DNA of 64,000 nucleotides, taken from the NCBI GenBank assembly GCA_933228895.1, contig OW121849.1:122888849-122952848 (forward strand). Reading direction: 5' to 3'. Both the position numbers and the translations under genes were made by a program. Shown here piece by piece: positions 30,750-43,586 of the stretch. The first letter of the stretch is position 1. Every line of letters starts with the position of its first letter. This stretch comes from Platycnemis pennipes (Eukaryota > Arthropoda > Insecta > Odonata > Platycnemididae). Under the pieces are notes generated by a model. The model saw only the letters and a program-made list of their open reading frames with translations. It was not told where the DNA came from and ran no database searches.

Positions 30750-32074
30750 CTTTTCTCCTACTATGAATAACTTCCACAAAGTTTTGCCTAAGACTGTGTT
30801 GTATTAAAAGCTTGTAAGGTCCATTTTCAATTATTTACCACATGAAGTGGTAAACTTGCGTAAATATTGCTACAGTAAATTTTATTATTGCTTGCAGTCC
30901 TCAACATTTATTACTTACAGTTGGGTCGTAACGGATTCCTAAATGCTGTCGATTGTTCCAAAATGCCGTCTTATACGATGAAATTCAAGTTTCTGGGGCA
31001 TTAAATTGTCATACGGGGTCTGATGGGGAGAAGATGGGAGTATAGGATCCGTACGACTCATTTTTAATAAAAACTTTGGGTTATTAGAAAAGGCCATATG
31101 ACATGGGATGTTTTCGTATTGCAGAATTAAATTAGTTCGCATTTATTCAATTTTACAACACTCGCAGTTATTACCTGCATATGAACCACTTTTTGACTCA
31201 GCCTTTAAGGGCACAAAAAGTATAATATTTAAGGTCTAGTTCATCCATGCGGCAGCTACCCTTTTTGAACTATTCCATCGTTGTCAAGATACACAAGCAG
31301 TATTTTAATGCCAACTCTTTTATTGTTGGTTTTTACCAGTTTTTCTGTCAGCTTCAACTTATCAAGTGAAACAAGTAGCGTCATGTGCTATGTGCTTCCA
31401 AAATTGCTAAACCTAACTTTTTATTCAATGTACACTATCATTCTACCCGTGCGGTTGGTGAACTGCACAATCGCTTTACGAGGTACGATTGCTACAATAC
31501 CTTCGGGGTACCAGGGCTAATGCATAAGGATAAACCCAAAAACACTGATATATTTGTATGTTTTGTTATAAGATTATGATGAAGGCAGGTCTAAAAATAC
31601 ACTAATTATATACCGTAATTATCTATTATAATTAGTATTTTCTCCAACCGCCTAGAAAATATTTACAAGTGTCTCCACTGGTACGCTAAACATTATATTT
31701 TCCACGAATTCAAAGATTGCGAACTAGCCGCGAATACCTTAGCGGAAATTCGGCTGTTATATTGCTTACTATTTCACCAAGTTGCTCCTACTTGAGTTAT
31801 TTGGAGGAGGCGAACGGCACTGTGATAATCTTTGTCATAGAAGATAGGCGGGTGATTAGGTGCAGGTAAGAACTTTTCGAAATGGAATTAGGGTGGAGGA
31901 AAACCTGTCGTGAACAACAGCCTCATCTAAACGAAAGGAGGTCAACGATCGACGTGTCGGTTTATGGAACGTTGGGTCCGGCGAACGAAGTACTGAACTA
32001 GAGGGATTATTTTTTTCTTATTAAGGACTGGTGGGTATTGAAGTATAGGACGGATTTTAAGGGAACGGAGAAAG
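30750..32074. other. No gene recognised
   Basis: AT-rich sequence up to the second 537-bp element. Small open frames only. Confidence 0.4.
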
Positions 32075-32605
32075 AATGGGGGCGTTTACTCGGAACCAAA
32101 ATCGCAATTTTGTACACGAAATCGTTAGGTGGAGACGAAAAATTAATTTTAGTGAAAAATTAATCTTCTAATCCGAGTCATTCATTCATAAATCAAAAAT
32201 TAAAATAAGCAAAAGATGACGCCGACCGAAAAAGCTGCTTTGATATCATTTACGTCATCCACCTCCCGTCCTTGACTTCTTTCAGGGAATAGGGAGTGGA
32301 GGGGGGTTCTCGGAAGGTCTGTTGGAACAGATGCTTTCCCAACAGCTCCTATTGGCAGAGTCAGCTGTCTCTCCCCCATTGCGATAAGACGAAGTAACTT
32401 CGCGGGCTCAGTTGTGATTGGACGAAGTCGAATATGTCAGAGGTTGCACCACGCCCACTTTTCAGAAAGGGTTAAAAACATCAGTTTTGCGCCGCTTATA
32501 ACTCGAGAAATAATTGACGGATCAAAAAACGGAAATATACGGGTCTTTTCATTTTACAAACTCTATCAGACTCGGGAATAAAAAAAATTGGTAAACGACC
32601 TCATT
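32075..32605 (-). repeat. 537-bp dispersed element, copy 2 (opposite orientation)
   Basis: Begins aatgggggcgtttactcgg and ends gtaaacgacctcatt, the reverse of copies 1 and 3; 531 bases. Alignable end to end with scattered substitutions. No coding potential. Confidence 0.8.
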
Positions 32606-32734
32606 GGGAGAAAACCGGCGTCAGTATCATCGTTCCCTTAAGGAAAGCTCCCAGGGGTCGTCCGACGGACAGAAATCCCTGCTCGAAGTGCTCTTCAGAC
32701 ATTACTCAAACTATTCCACATTCCACAGAAAAAC

Positions 32735-32805
32735 CTCTGCCACTGGCAGGATTTGAACCTGAAAATTCGAATGGGAAGCCAGTATTTTAAACTATGACAA
32801 ATATA
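32735..32805 (-). mobile_element. tRNA-like head resembling SINE 2
   Basis: ggcaggatttgaacctg as inverted B box and gaatgggaagccagtatttt, which matches gaatgggaatccagtactt in the 47.8-kb SINE 2. The body is not clearly present. Confidence 0.4.
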
Positions 32806-33409
32806 CAAGTCATGAGAGGGCTAATGAAATGGGTGGGAGAGGGAGGGTCGAAAATGGATGATGCACTGTGAACATTCCCGTGGAAATCCGATTCGATTGA
32901 ACATGTATTTGCATCAAGAGATGGATTTTTCGATAAATTTTAATTTGTCGTTCTTTCCCCCAACATTAAGACAGCAAACTAATACATTACGGCTCCGGGC
33001 ATGGATACCTTTCTTCCAATTTTAGACCATTTGGTAAAGTGAATTCTCAGGAGTTGGAATAATGTTGAGCCTAATCGTTCTTCTACGTGCAATAAGAATA
33101 AAATTTGGTGAAACCAGATTGGAAGGTGTACATATTAAGTAGCCTGGTTTGTTGAATATTTTAAATTGCTCTCAATACATAAACGTAAACAGAAAAATTA
33201 TTTGGTGAGTGCAATAGTAAATGCCGTAGTGAAAGCAAATTACCTGGTGAACCATATTTCTTTCGTAATTTTCTAATCATATGGGTGAAAGCATCAACGA
33301 TATACCAGACAAATTTATTTTTTATTTTGTATTGCAAAGTGTTTTATTTTTAATTGACCTCTGCATATGTATCGAACAAGCAATCTATGCCACTCATCAT
33401 GATGTGACC

Positions 33410-33510
33410 TGCAGGGTTGGTTTAGTGGTCAGAGTACTGGCCTCTCATCCAGAGGGTTCGGGTTCACATCCCGACAATGGAAGGCATTTTTCATTGATAA
33501 ACCGGTCCCT
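33410..33510 (+). mobile_element. SINE 2 tRNA head (tRNA-Glu-like)
   Basis: tttagtggtcagagtactgg as A box and ggttcgggttcacatccc as B box. The anticodon arm ctggcctctcatccag resembles tRNA-Glu(CTC) with one extra loop base. It is followed by aatggaaggcatttttcat and accggtccct, the beginning of the SINE 2 body. Of all copies this has the best-preserved head, yet the mismatches make a working tRNA unlikely. Confidence 0.65.
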
Positions 33511-33759
33511 AATAGATTATTTGCATACTTTTGGGAAGCGACGTCAATACTATCGATATTCCAGACACTAAATTTTCATTCTGACGTTCGATAGGCTTAT
33601 CGTTAATTTTTTATCAGCAGAGTCTAATAAATTAATATTGCGCCGAAACACTGGTCGGCCTTGTTTAGTGGGCTCTGACGTCATCTCCCATTTTCGACCA
33701 TTTGTTGATTTGGAGATAGTGTGACTTTGTAGCCTTGGCATGCAACTGTTTTGATATTC

Positions 33760-33868
33760 ATCTACATCTACACGATACCCTGCAAGCGACGGCGAGGGTG
33801 TGTGGCAGGGGGTGAATATCACCAAACATGCACTACTAACATGCAAAAAAGCAACTATAGGGTCTCAA
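33760..33868 (-). mobile_element. LINE A 3' end
   Basis: tctacatctacacgataccc, then gagggtgtgtggcaggggg, caccaaacatgcactac and actatagggtctca. First-subfamily sequence; truncated to about 110 bases. Confidence 0.75.
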
Positions 33869-33984
33869 ATTAAATATTAATCCTGCTAACGTTATTGCGA
33901 CGATTTCTGTTACTGTATGAAATACATTGCAATGGAAGAAGGCAGTTGTTCTAAAATGAAATTACAGCTACAAAGATGAGAGAC

Positions 33985-34190
33985 GATGAGGCTTTTGCGG
34001 AGAACATTCGAGTTCAGCACTCCGTCCGTCAGATGGGACGTTTTGCCGTGGTTCCCTTGGCGCCTTTCATAAAGAGCAGGCTAATACCGACACCGGGTTT
34101 CTCTCCACCCTTCTTCTCACCCTTCCATTCCTATCCTTGTACCTTTTCTCCGGGTCGGAAGCGCCTATAAGTGCGGGTATAGACTTGAAA
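33985..34190 (+). mobile_element. SINE 2 body and tail
   Basis: tccgtccgtcagatgggacg, ttcccttggcgcctttc, aggctaataccgacaccggg, ctccaccc and the tail ggaagcgcctataagtgcgg then acttgaaaac. Defines the 3' end of the family together with the 49.8-kb piece. Confidence 0.7.
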
Positions 34191-37100
34191 ACCGCAGATA
34201 GAAGCCCTTTCTTACAACATTTCCCAAGATGATAAATTGTAGCCCCACACCCTCGTAATCGTCCTACTCCCTCCCTCCAACCAGTGGCAACAATACTCGA
34301 GAGTGAGGAAGGGGGAAATAAATCAGTTGGGTGTCCAAGACGCGGTGGTATTCTTGAGGAATTCCCTTTGCGTCTCTGGGGGGAGGAAGGAAGGGAAGGA
34401 GGAAGGTGGGGGAGGAATTACTCGTGGCCGTGGATGTTTGCCGTAAGGGCGCACGCACTGAGAAGAATGCTCCAGTCGGAGACAGATTTACACTTCGCAT
34501 GGCATAAACAACATTAATTCCGTCCAGATGCGTGGAACGGATCCAACTTCCGAAGGGAGGCCGATCGCGTTCGTCCGATTATACGACCGTCGGTGGAAAA
34601 GGAATCGCGTGGAGGAATTCCTAAGGGTTAACGCACGAAACACGCAATAGGTCATAAATATTTTTTTCGCTCAAGCCTGAGAGGATTGGGGGGAGGTAGG
34701 GTCATAGGGGGCTTCACGTTTCAGCTGCAGTTAAAGTGATGATGATGGCCCCTAAATTGGTTGGGAGCAGTTAACCTAGTCCCTGATGTTTCTCCAGGCA
34801 TACTATTTATACGACATACTGCCGTAAACAAAAACGTTTAGCCAACTGCACATCAGAATGGGAGGAGAAAAACCACAGAGGTTTAGGTTGATTGATCCAA
34901 GAGCAGTGCAAAATTGAATAGTACGACAAAAAATGCTCATTTAAGCCTTACGTATAATTTATATACCCTATGTATTTACTGAATAGCAATGAAAATACTA
35001 AATTACCGACATAAACCTTAAAAAGTAAGTTCTCATGAAACTATGGTGGTTGCGTTACATCTATTTATTCTTTAACTTAGAATGACCTACCTGGAGGGAA
35101 CAAGCAGCTGTTCATCAGTCTTCGTCTCTTTCACAAAATGATTTCAAAACATTATCTACTGTTTAGTCCTTTTATCTTTTTAATCCTTCTTCTGGAATAT
35201 TTGAGACAAATAATTTTGTAATACTCATTTATAAATCAATTTTCTTTACATAGCTCGAAAATAAGAACGTCCAGTGACCAATATTTACATTTCGTCTACG
35301 GAAACTAAAATTGTAAAAGTGAGGCAAAATTTGATACTGGAAAGCGGTAACACAGAGTTCACAGCTGCGGCATATATTTACGCAAAGTTCAGAGGTTTCC
35401 TCCAAGCTCTTGCCATAACATAACAGGAAAAAAAGATTTTTGTTATTCCTGTAATGCCTGTTGGCTAGCTAAGCTCAGACTCTAAGAACTGAACTCTGCG
35501 CCACTCGGGAAAACAGTCCCTTGGTGTAATAGCATTTAATTGGCGCCTAGAGCTAACAGGGTCATAGCATTCGCACTACGGAACATTTGCTACTATAACA
35601 TATCATGCAGAATAAACAATCACTTCATCCACGATTTATAATGCCTTCGTTTAAAATCATAAGGAAACATCTGCATCTGCATAATTATGGGAAAAGCACC
35701 GCAATATGACTATAATAATGCATTTTTGTAAGTATTTTCCGTAATATGCTCCTAATATTTTAAAATTTATTTGTATGTTTTTGCAAACTGCCTAGGTGTT
35801 TTATGTATTCCTCTAAAAAACTATATTCTAGATTTATCGTTAGTTAATGTAAAAGGATTCAACTGAACAAATTTTCAGAAGTTATATTTGCAGCGCATGT
35901 TACTTTTTGCAAATTCGGAAAGGATCATATATTCAAGAATTATAACAAAATGTTATGATATTAATGGAGATAAAAAACCAACCATACATAAATAATATGA
36001 TTTATAATAATGAATATAATATTGCTATCATTAACAATAACTGGCTTATAAAGGCCTCATGTAGTTAAGGAAAGATATGAGCCAACCATGAGCCTTTAAG
36101 TAAGGTTTAACACAAGGTATTCCAAAGGGATTTCGCCAATTTCATGCGTGATGTATGCTGTCACCCAGTACTTCGTTTCGGTTCATGGTTTGTAGCAAAA
36201 TCTTGAGGTTAATTGAATTTAGGTTGGTTTTAGTTTGAATTTTTCTCTCACGAAAGTGAACGTCATAGTACCTCACACGGTCTCAATTATTCAATGCACT
36301 ACAAAAACTAGGTCAAACGATTCACCACGAAAATTAGAAATGTTATGTAATTTAATCAGGTAATCGTGATATCCTCTCCTTCCGCTATCCTCATCCTATA
36401 AGTCACACGTCTCAGGCAACACTTCAAGCACCATTGAAATGCACACGCTTGCAAACATAGTACCTTATGTCGTACCACTGTCATGAGGGATTAATGTTTA
36501 AATGTACCATTTACTTTGTTGGACAAGAAAGAAGAACAATTACAAGAAAGTTAACTTGAAAATACCAAATTCCTAGAATGTTTCATTCCATGTACGTGCG
36601 CCTTATGTATACCGCTCATGGAAATGCGAGATTGATATAAAGAGATTCTGACATGTTTCCAAAATAGAGGCTCAAGTGGTTACCTGCTCGAATTTCAAAA
36701 TAGCGTGGGAAGCTTCAGTCTATCTCTCTCTGCTAGGAATGAGCGTTCGAAAGAGCACCAAATAGTACACGGACGACACGCGCAAAAAAGTAAATCGCAT
36801 TAGGTTATTGACGACTTATTATCAGTTAACTCTCCTGTTTGGCATCCCTTAAGTCGTAAACCCTTGCACCCCCTCGGTCATGGGTGTCGTTTGTCTCAAG
36901 ATAAAACTTCCATTAAATAGTCTAGCATAACTTAGGTAGTTGACGAACCCAGAAACTCAAATCTATTATCACTACTTAGCAACCCACCTCACTCAGCTAA
37001 CCGAATCACAGTGATTCATCCCGAATTTAAGTCTGGTTGGGGAGGATGGAGCTCATAAAGATTTAATTCGAGAAATGAATAAGATAGAAAGGAAAGCTGC

Positions 37101-37319
37101 GTGTGTGTGTAAATATAATGTGGACTTTGTTCAGTGGCTGAGTCTTTCTTTCAATTGACCAGGGGAGCGAGGTTACTTTCAGAGTCAGGTACGACACGGC
37201 AGGAAGGCATGACCTTATCGAAGAATCAGGATGGTGTCTTTACCTATCCCGCTCGTAGTATTCTATCAATATATGATACTGAAAACATCATTCAGCTTAA
37301 TTGTAGATGAAATTATGCA
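34191..37319. other. No gene recognised
   Basis: GC-richer to about 34700 (GGA-rich, short overlapping frames), then AT-rich. I see no domain, repeat family or splice-supported exon. Confidence 0.4.
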
Positions 37320-37395
37320 ACGAATCTATGCCTGATTCGAACCCAAGACATCCAGTCAGTTTTCCAACGCTCTACTCACTGAGCTACCATTTATT
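37320..37395 (-). mobile_element. tRNA-like SINE head or pseudo-tRNA
   Basis: The - strand reads ggtagctcagtgagtagagcg (good A box) and gggttcgaatcaggc (B box) with an extra-long middle. Acceptor-stem pairing is not evident, so this is a pseudo-tRNA or SINE head. Confidence 0.5.
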
Positions 37396-38543
37396 ATCAA
37401 AATACTTAAAGTTCTGAAGCGTTGATTAGTCACGGCATATTAAAAAAAAATTGTCCCAGGTCTTCACCCAGATCTAAATTGAGTGTATTTTACTTTTATA
37501 GGGAGCGAGGTGGCAATATTTTATCTTACTTCAAGAATATATGAGAGAACTTTACTTCTATTGGAAAAAAAATTCCAGTATGCGATTATAAAAGATTATT
37601 TTGAGGAAGAAATGGAAATTAAGGTTTCTTCCGGGAAAAATGTTCCCCCAAGAAAGGGCTGAAATGGTGTTTTTTAAATTTTCCTTGCGTATGAATTCTC
37701 ATTTTTCACCAGGTTATCAACATTAATGGATTGAAAAAGCTTAAATTTTTGGAGAAAAAATAAAGCCTTGCCTTCAAATTAATGACTTGCTTTTATAATA
37801 TCAAATTTATGATGATAAATTCGTGCAGCATATTTGGGTGTTAATTGTTGGCTAACGAAGGAAATTTATGTCTAATTTCCCAGCTGTAAAATTTGATAGG
37901 ATTCGATAATCAACTAAAAGTTAATTACAAGAAGGGCAATGTAGCATGTGCAACATCCAGCGATGCATTGAATCGTTTTCCCCTCACACGTTTAAAAGGC
38001 CAGAAATAACATTCTTTTTTCCTCCGCGCGACTTCATTTGTCATTTTCCTGCACAGTCGCACGGAATCCACGCAAACACGGCTTTCATCCACTGGGTTGA
38101 AAAGGAAACATTCAAACTCTCGCGCACTGTAGCAGGTCCATCACCTGCCAGCCAGCTGAACGTTCCGAATCCTGAATGCCAAAACAGCAGAATTTTTAGA
38201 AATGCCGCACTGAAATAATCCCCATATCTCAAGATCCCAGGGTATCCTTCCTCTCTCTCTCCCTCCATCTCCCCTTGGCAGCCTTATGGACGGAAAATTT
38301 CATCGCGGAGTCAATAATAATTCTCCGAACTCGAGCTCGTCAGTCAAGGTGGTGATGAATCACGCCTCGAGCCCGCCCAGTTCCCCCTTTCATCTCCCGC
38401 TCTCGGAGCTCATCCTCAATCCCACGAATCCCTGGTAGGTCTCCCAGCTTCCTCCTCCTCTTCTCCCCTCCCCCCGCCATCCCGGCCGTAGGATACGTAG
38501 ACGCTCAAGCGGATAGCCGGTGCACACTGCACACTTCTAAACT

Positions 38544-38818
38544 ACATCTACATAATACCCTGCAAGCCACCATAAAGGTGTGTGGCAGGGGGTGAATTCT
38601 CACCAATCATGCATTACATATCATGCATAAAAAAAGATTAGTAACGCTTCTAAACTTCACCATTTAAAAAATGATAAAAATAGCAAAGCAAACACGCAAA
38701 AACATGCTGTTAGTTGGGTTAGCTTCAAGTCCTCATACCAACATGCATCTACCAATGTTATCCATAGCTACACCCGTATTGGATATATTTACCGTTATTC
38801 ATATCCCTACTTGTACAA
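38544..38818 (-). mobile_element. LINE A (second subfamily) 3' UTR copy
   Basis: Tail actacatctacataatacc, ccaccataaaggtgtgtggc, then cataaaaaaagattag, gctgttagttgggttagc, cttcaagtcctcatacc and gtattggatatatttacc. About 275 bases; stops just short of the coding part. Confidence 0.8.
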
Positions 38819-39014
38819 GGACTTTCATCTTTCCTTCGGAGTACAGTGAGTAACTCTGTTAAGGATTCCGCGGATAGTTTGCAATCCTTGGAAAAAATTA
38901 TACTGATTAAACACAAACTTCAGGACAATGTTGGCCTCTATCACAATTATCTACGTTGAGATAAAGTGTCATAAATTCGTTGGATTAAATTATACTTTAT
39001 TTCCATGAGAAAAA

Positions 39015-39095
39015 ATTCACCTGGACCGGGTATCGAACCACGGACCTTTGGCTTTCCGGGCCACTGCCCAGACCACTACGCTACCCAGGATCCTT
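39015..39095 (-). mobile_element. tRNA-headed SINE related to SINE 1
   Basis: The - strand reads cctgggtagcgtagtggtctg (A box), a ggcccggaaagcc anticodon arm, gtggttcgatacccgg (B box) and tccaggtg. It is followed by aattttttctcatggaa, similar to the aatgattttttctctgtggaa that follows SINE 1 heads. Confidence 0.55.
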
Positions 39096-41960
39096 AAAGG
39101 ATTCACACACTTGTGGCAATCAGGGCGGGAATAAAATTTAGAATTGATTTTCAGTGCCTCTATACTACACTCAATACTAGCATACCCTCTTCGGTCCCCA
39201 TGTCCGCATACATGGACAATCGGTTATACGTCCCTCAGAGGGTAGATTTATCCAGTGGAATATTGCACTGATCTGCCCATGAACATGTCAATCTGAACAT
39301 ACCTGATTTGGAATTTTCCACCTGAACAGCGCCTATTTAATACACTAGAATCTATCTCTTTTAGCTTTCATCAGAAATCTATATGGTGGCCACAAATAAA
39401 CTGAACTATATTTAATTTATTTATCTCTTTCCCATGTTGAATTTTTTGCTGTTCAAGCAGAGAATATTTATGCTTAAGTTTGTACTTCATTAATATCCAT
39501 GCGACCATTAAGTACTTTTCTATCTATCAAATGCAAACTACATAATACACCTGCGTGGACTAAAAATATTTCTACAAAATAAAATAATGTTTTTCAATAT
39601 ATAATTTCAGTGGCCCCATATGTGCTCAAAAGAGGTGAGAAATCTTTTTTCAAAGGTCAGGTGTTCTTCAGGATCGAAGAGGATACTAAATGAACGAAAT
39701 GTCATAAATTAATATTGAGCGTTTAAATTTCAATAACCGATATCGCGGATTGAATATTAATACAGTACATGTCAATATTATTAATAATTTGAATATTCGA
39801 GTCATATTAAAACATACGAATATTAAAAAATGGCATTTATAACATATAAATATAATCAATTAGGTCAAATTTATAGATTACATCCATTACGGTGGCCACA
39901 TTGACCAGTCACCAGAAATCTCTCTTTAACAGGGAAGGCAAAATTTACACTCACAATTCTCTACCTGGAGGAAACAAAGAAATATTAATCTTCTCTACGG
40001 GAAACGAGGGCTTCGTTTCTTTGTAAACTCCTGTTGTAGACTCCTGATAATGACCTATAAAGGCTGAAACCGGTAGATTCTATCTAAATAAATTGTGGAA
40101 TTAACCAAGTACTTTTATCTTCACTATGTCTAAATTCCACCAAGTAAACTTGCCGACCATCGATTTTCTTCGTTTCTTTCCTTGCGCGACGTTCTAGTTA
40201 TGGTCATGTAATATCTGTTCACAAAATTTGCATCTATTCAATATAAGTCAGATATATACAACCAATTAAAGTTTTTCCGTCATTCTGCCATTAGAAATTG
40301 AATATTGTAACATTAATGAAGAAAGCATGAAAAACCAACAATTTTAACAGGGCAATATTGAAGCATAGGTATTAAAAATCAAAAAAGCAATCAATTTCTA
40401 TTGATCCCCAATATACAATATCTGATATTGATATTGACATCGCAATCAATACCTTCCGGATATTGGTTATTGCATATTGACTTGGAATTCCACCCAACTC
40501 TATTTATGACCTGTTTCCATTCAGCTCATATGACGGTAGTTGGACCTTAGGCCTGGCGAGGCTTGATTGCATAACACTTTCTAGTCATTTTGGGGGGGAA
40601 ATTGTTCACATGAGTCATATCACTACAGAAACCGGTCCAGAATTGCAAACGTCGAAGTGGACTTAAGTATCAAAATAGCAAAATATTTATTACGGGGAAA
40701 ACATATCTCGGAAATTTGTGATGAAGCCATAAGAAAGCCAATACTAATAATAATTAGATAATACTTCGAACAGACAAAGCAGACGAAAGAGTGTCGTTAC
40801 AACAACACCTAAAGTATTAATTCAGTAGTCCAAGAATTAAAATTATACCTCTCGTAGAAAAAATTCGCTTCATGCACAGAACCAGAGAGAAATGAAAGAC
40901 TTGAAGGAATATGAGATTCTCGTATCAGTATTTCAAGGAATAAAGCAAAAAGAGTAAATTCCATGGATAAGGATGATAACAAAAGGTTTAAGGTTCGATC
41001 CCAAGCCTCATTTCCATGATTTGAATCGATTGCAAATGAGTGAATGAGCCCGTAGTTGTAATATTTAAGCGAAGCGATCTGTTAATAAAACCCTGTTTAG
41101 CGATGGATTTTTCATAATCTTTAATTCAATTTAACTATCGCTAATGTTACATTATCCATGACAATACTCAAATTTATATTATAAAATCTAATGATTGTCA
41201 CTGGTATGATTTTCTAACGAGTATATGAAAATATTGCGATAAGCAATTATACAGTTTAGGTACGCACATTTTAACTCGAATATACAGTATAAGCAAATAT
41301 CCCACAGGGAAATTGGATGAGATACTCAATATTTACACAAATTATGTACGTACCTAAAACAAACACTCTGAAATTACAATGTTTATATAGTTCATCCTGC
41401 CGAAAGCTCTCACATAATGCTTCTGAAAGAAAATCTCGATAGCTCCGAATTTGGGCGGAGGAGGAAAACAGTTATCACCTGGTCTAAGCTCAATACATTG
41501 AATATAAAATAAGAATTAATCAAAGTGGATGATAAGGCATCTTTTACTGCAATATACTGACTTTTATGCTGAAGCAAATGGCTTAGAAACTAACGAAATA
41601 TAAGCTAATGGCAATTTTGTAGAGTAATCCAGTTTTTATTTTTTGTAAAAATAAGGTTTCATGAAAACGTACGCAAATAAGGACGCAGTTCCAAGGAAAA
41701 TGTTTCTTACGGCATCCAACAAGCAAAACGTGATACAACTCTCGTTACAACACAATTTTCACATGGAAAAAGACTCGAGGACCTCGTCATCCATACCCTG
41801 CTTGACCGAGAGGAAAATACTACGGAGGTAAAAATTAAGATTGCTCTTGCCGATATTCTGGTGAGGATTTCTGGAAGTACGAGAAATATTCCGAGTCTCA
41901 GATAGAACTTAAAAAGTTTATTTTGGGATGGCGAAGTTTCTCTTCCTTGTATACGAATTT
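39096..41960. other. No gene recognised; one degenerate hammerhead-like motif at 40044-40076
   Basis: AT-rich, with repeated aatattgatattg words near 39710-39850 and 40370-40460. ctgataatgacc..ggctgaaaccggtag at 40044-40076, followed by aataaattgtggaatt, is a decayed Penelope-type terminal motif. Confidence 0.4.
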
Positions 41961-42790
41961 ACATCTACATCTACATCTACATGATACCCTGCAAGCCACC
42001 GCGAGGGTGTGTGGCAGGGGGTGAAGATCACCAGGTATGCACAACTAACATGCAAACTAGCAACTATATTGTCTCATGCAACTTGATTGTTAGTGTCTAC
42101 AGTATTTAAGAGGTAAGACATGCATCATGCACTACATAATACTCTAGAATATTTCCCCTACCTATCCCTTTCCTATGCTGCCTATTCTGTTCTCTTATAG
42201 TACGGGGGAAAAAATGCCATTTTGAATCTATCTGTACGACAATCTATCCCTCTAATCTTATTTATCTGGTCGAATCTAGGTTAATACGCTGGTGTTTTTA
42301 ATATGTGCCTAACATCTTCAGTAAAGCTATCCGATTGAAATTTCTCTAATAGATTTAATCTGAACTTTAACCTACGCTCTGATAATGACTCCCACCCTAA
42401 TTCTTGTATTAATTCTGATACACTGCTCAACCTATCGTAACACCTTTTAACGAACCTAGCTGCTCTACGCTGCACAATGTCTAGTACTCTGATCAAACCA
42501 ATTCATTCGGATCCCATACACTGGCTGCATACTCAAGGTGGGGCCTAACTAGTGAAAAGTAGCATCGCTCTTTTGTCTTCTCATCACATTTCCCAAGTAC
42601 TCTTTTTATAAATCCTAGCTTTCTCTTCGCTCGGCCGCATATTTCCCGGATGTGTCTACCACACGATAAATCTTTAGTGATAGTTACACCTAAATATCTT
42701 ACGGTTTCAACGTTTTCGATCTTCGATTTAGTCACTGCTCTAAGGAATACCCTATTTTTGTCTCTCCTGTAACAAACCAAGATGTTATTT
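41961..42790 (-). mobile_element. LINE A, best copy: reverse-transcriptase C-terminal region and 3' tail
   Basis: The - strand encodes VETVRYLGVTITKDLS, RAKRKLGFIKRVLG, CYFSLVRPHLEYAASVWDP, then after a frameshift near 42495 VQRRAARFVKRCYDRLSS and ERRLKFRLNLLEKF. This is the typical region after the reverse-transcriptase core of Jockey/CR1-like LINEs. The 3' UTR ends ggtatcatgtagatgtagatg (tandem TAGATG-like repeats). The copy is 5'-truncated and frame-broken. It explains all shorter 'ctacatctacat..ccctgcaagccacc' segments in the window as 3' ends of the same element. Confidence 0.85.
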
Positions 42791-43586
42791 TTGATTTAAG
42801 ACACTCGCTACATACTGATATGTGATTCATATGATCATACAAATCAAGTAAGTTAAGGGCTACATTGAACTGGGAGGTTTTCAAAGAGAAAAATTTTAAT
42901 ATTCAACCTTTGCCAGCACTCGTGCTTATTCTTTATCGAGCTTCTAAAGCATGTGAATAATTTATACAGATTAACAATGTAACAATGGCAATTGAGAATA
43001 AGAACAAACTTTGTTATTTTCCACACAACTTTTGATTACCCTACAGGTTTCAACACATTCGTGTCATAATCATGTGCGAAAAATTTCAAAGTTGGTTCTT
43101 ATTCTCAACTATGGAAAAATTCCACAAAGGCCAAGGTTGTTTCAATGATAACAATGGTAACTTTATAAAAAGTGATAAAATTCCTCATTTTATAAGATCG
43201 CCAGGTTTTCCTATAAATATATAACAATTGTACAAATGTACATGCTTACTATGAACATTTTCGTATTTACTTTTTTCGAGAAATTAAAAAATAAACTCAA
43301 AGATATTTCACAAATGTTTTTCTAAAACCATTCGAGGTATTTATTTATTTAATACCAAAGGATTTTATATTGGGTGCATAAAATAATAAATCACACTAAT
43401 AACAAATAAAAAAGACGATAAAAACAGAATTTGAGCAATATGAGGTAATCAGATTGAAAGGCGTTGCAATTGGTTATTGAAACTGCTGCGTGAGGCAGAG
43501 AGGTCAAGAGAAGGAGATATAATCCAAAGGGAATTGGAAAGGGTAGTTAACGGTAAAATAAGGATCGTTGGGAAATTAACAGTTAA
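42791..43586. other. No gene recognised; one decayed hammerhead-like motif
   Basis: AT-rich. On the - strand at 43041-43075, attatgacac..gtgttgaaacctgtagg followed by gtgtggaaa matches the Penelope-type terminal motif with core substitutions. Confidence 0.35.

Noticed and set aside
33413..33475. Functional tRNA-Glu gene
   Set aside because: The anticodon loop has an extra base and the acceptor stem does not pair; the SINE 2 body follows.
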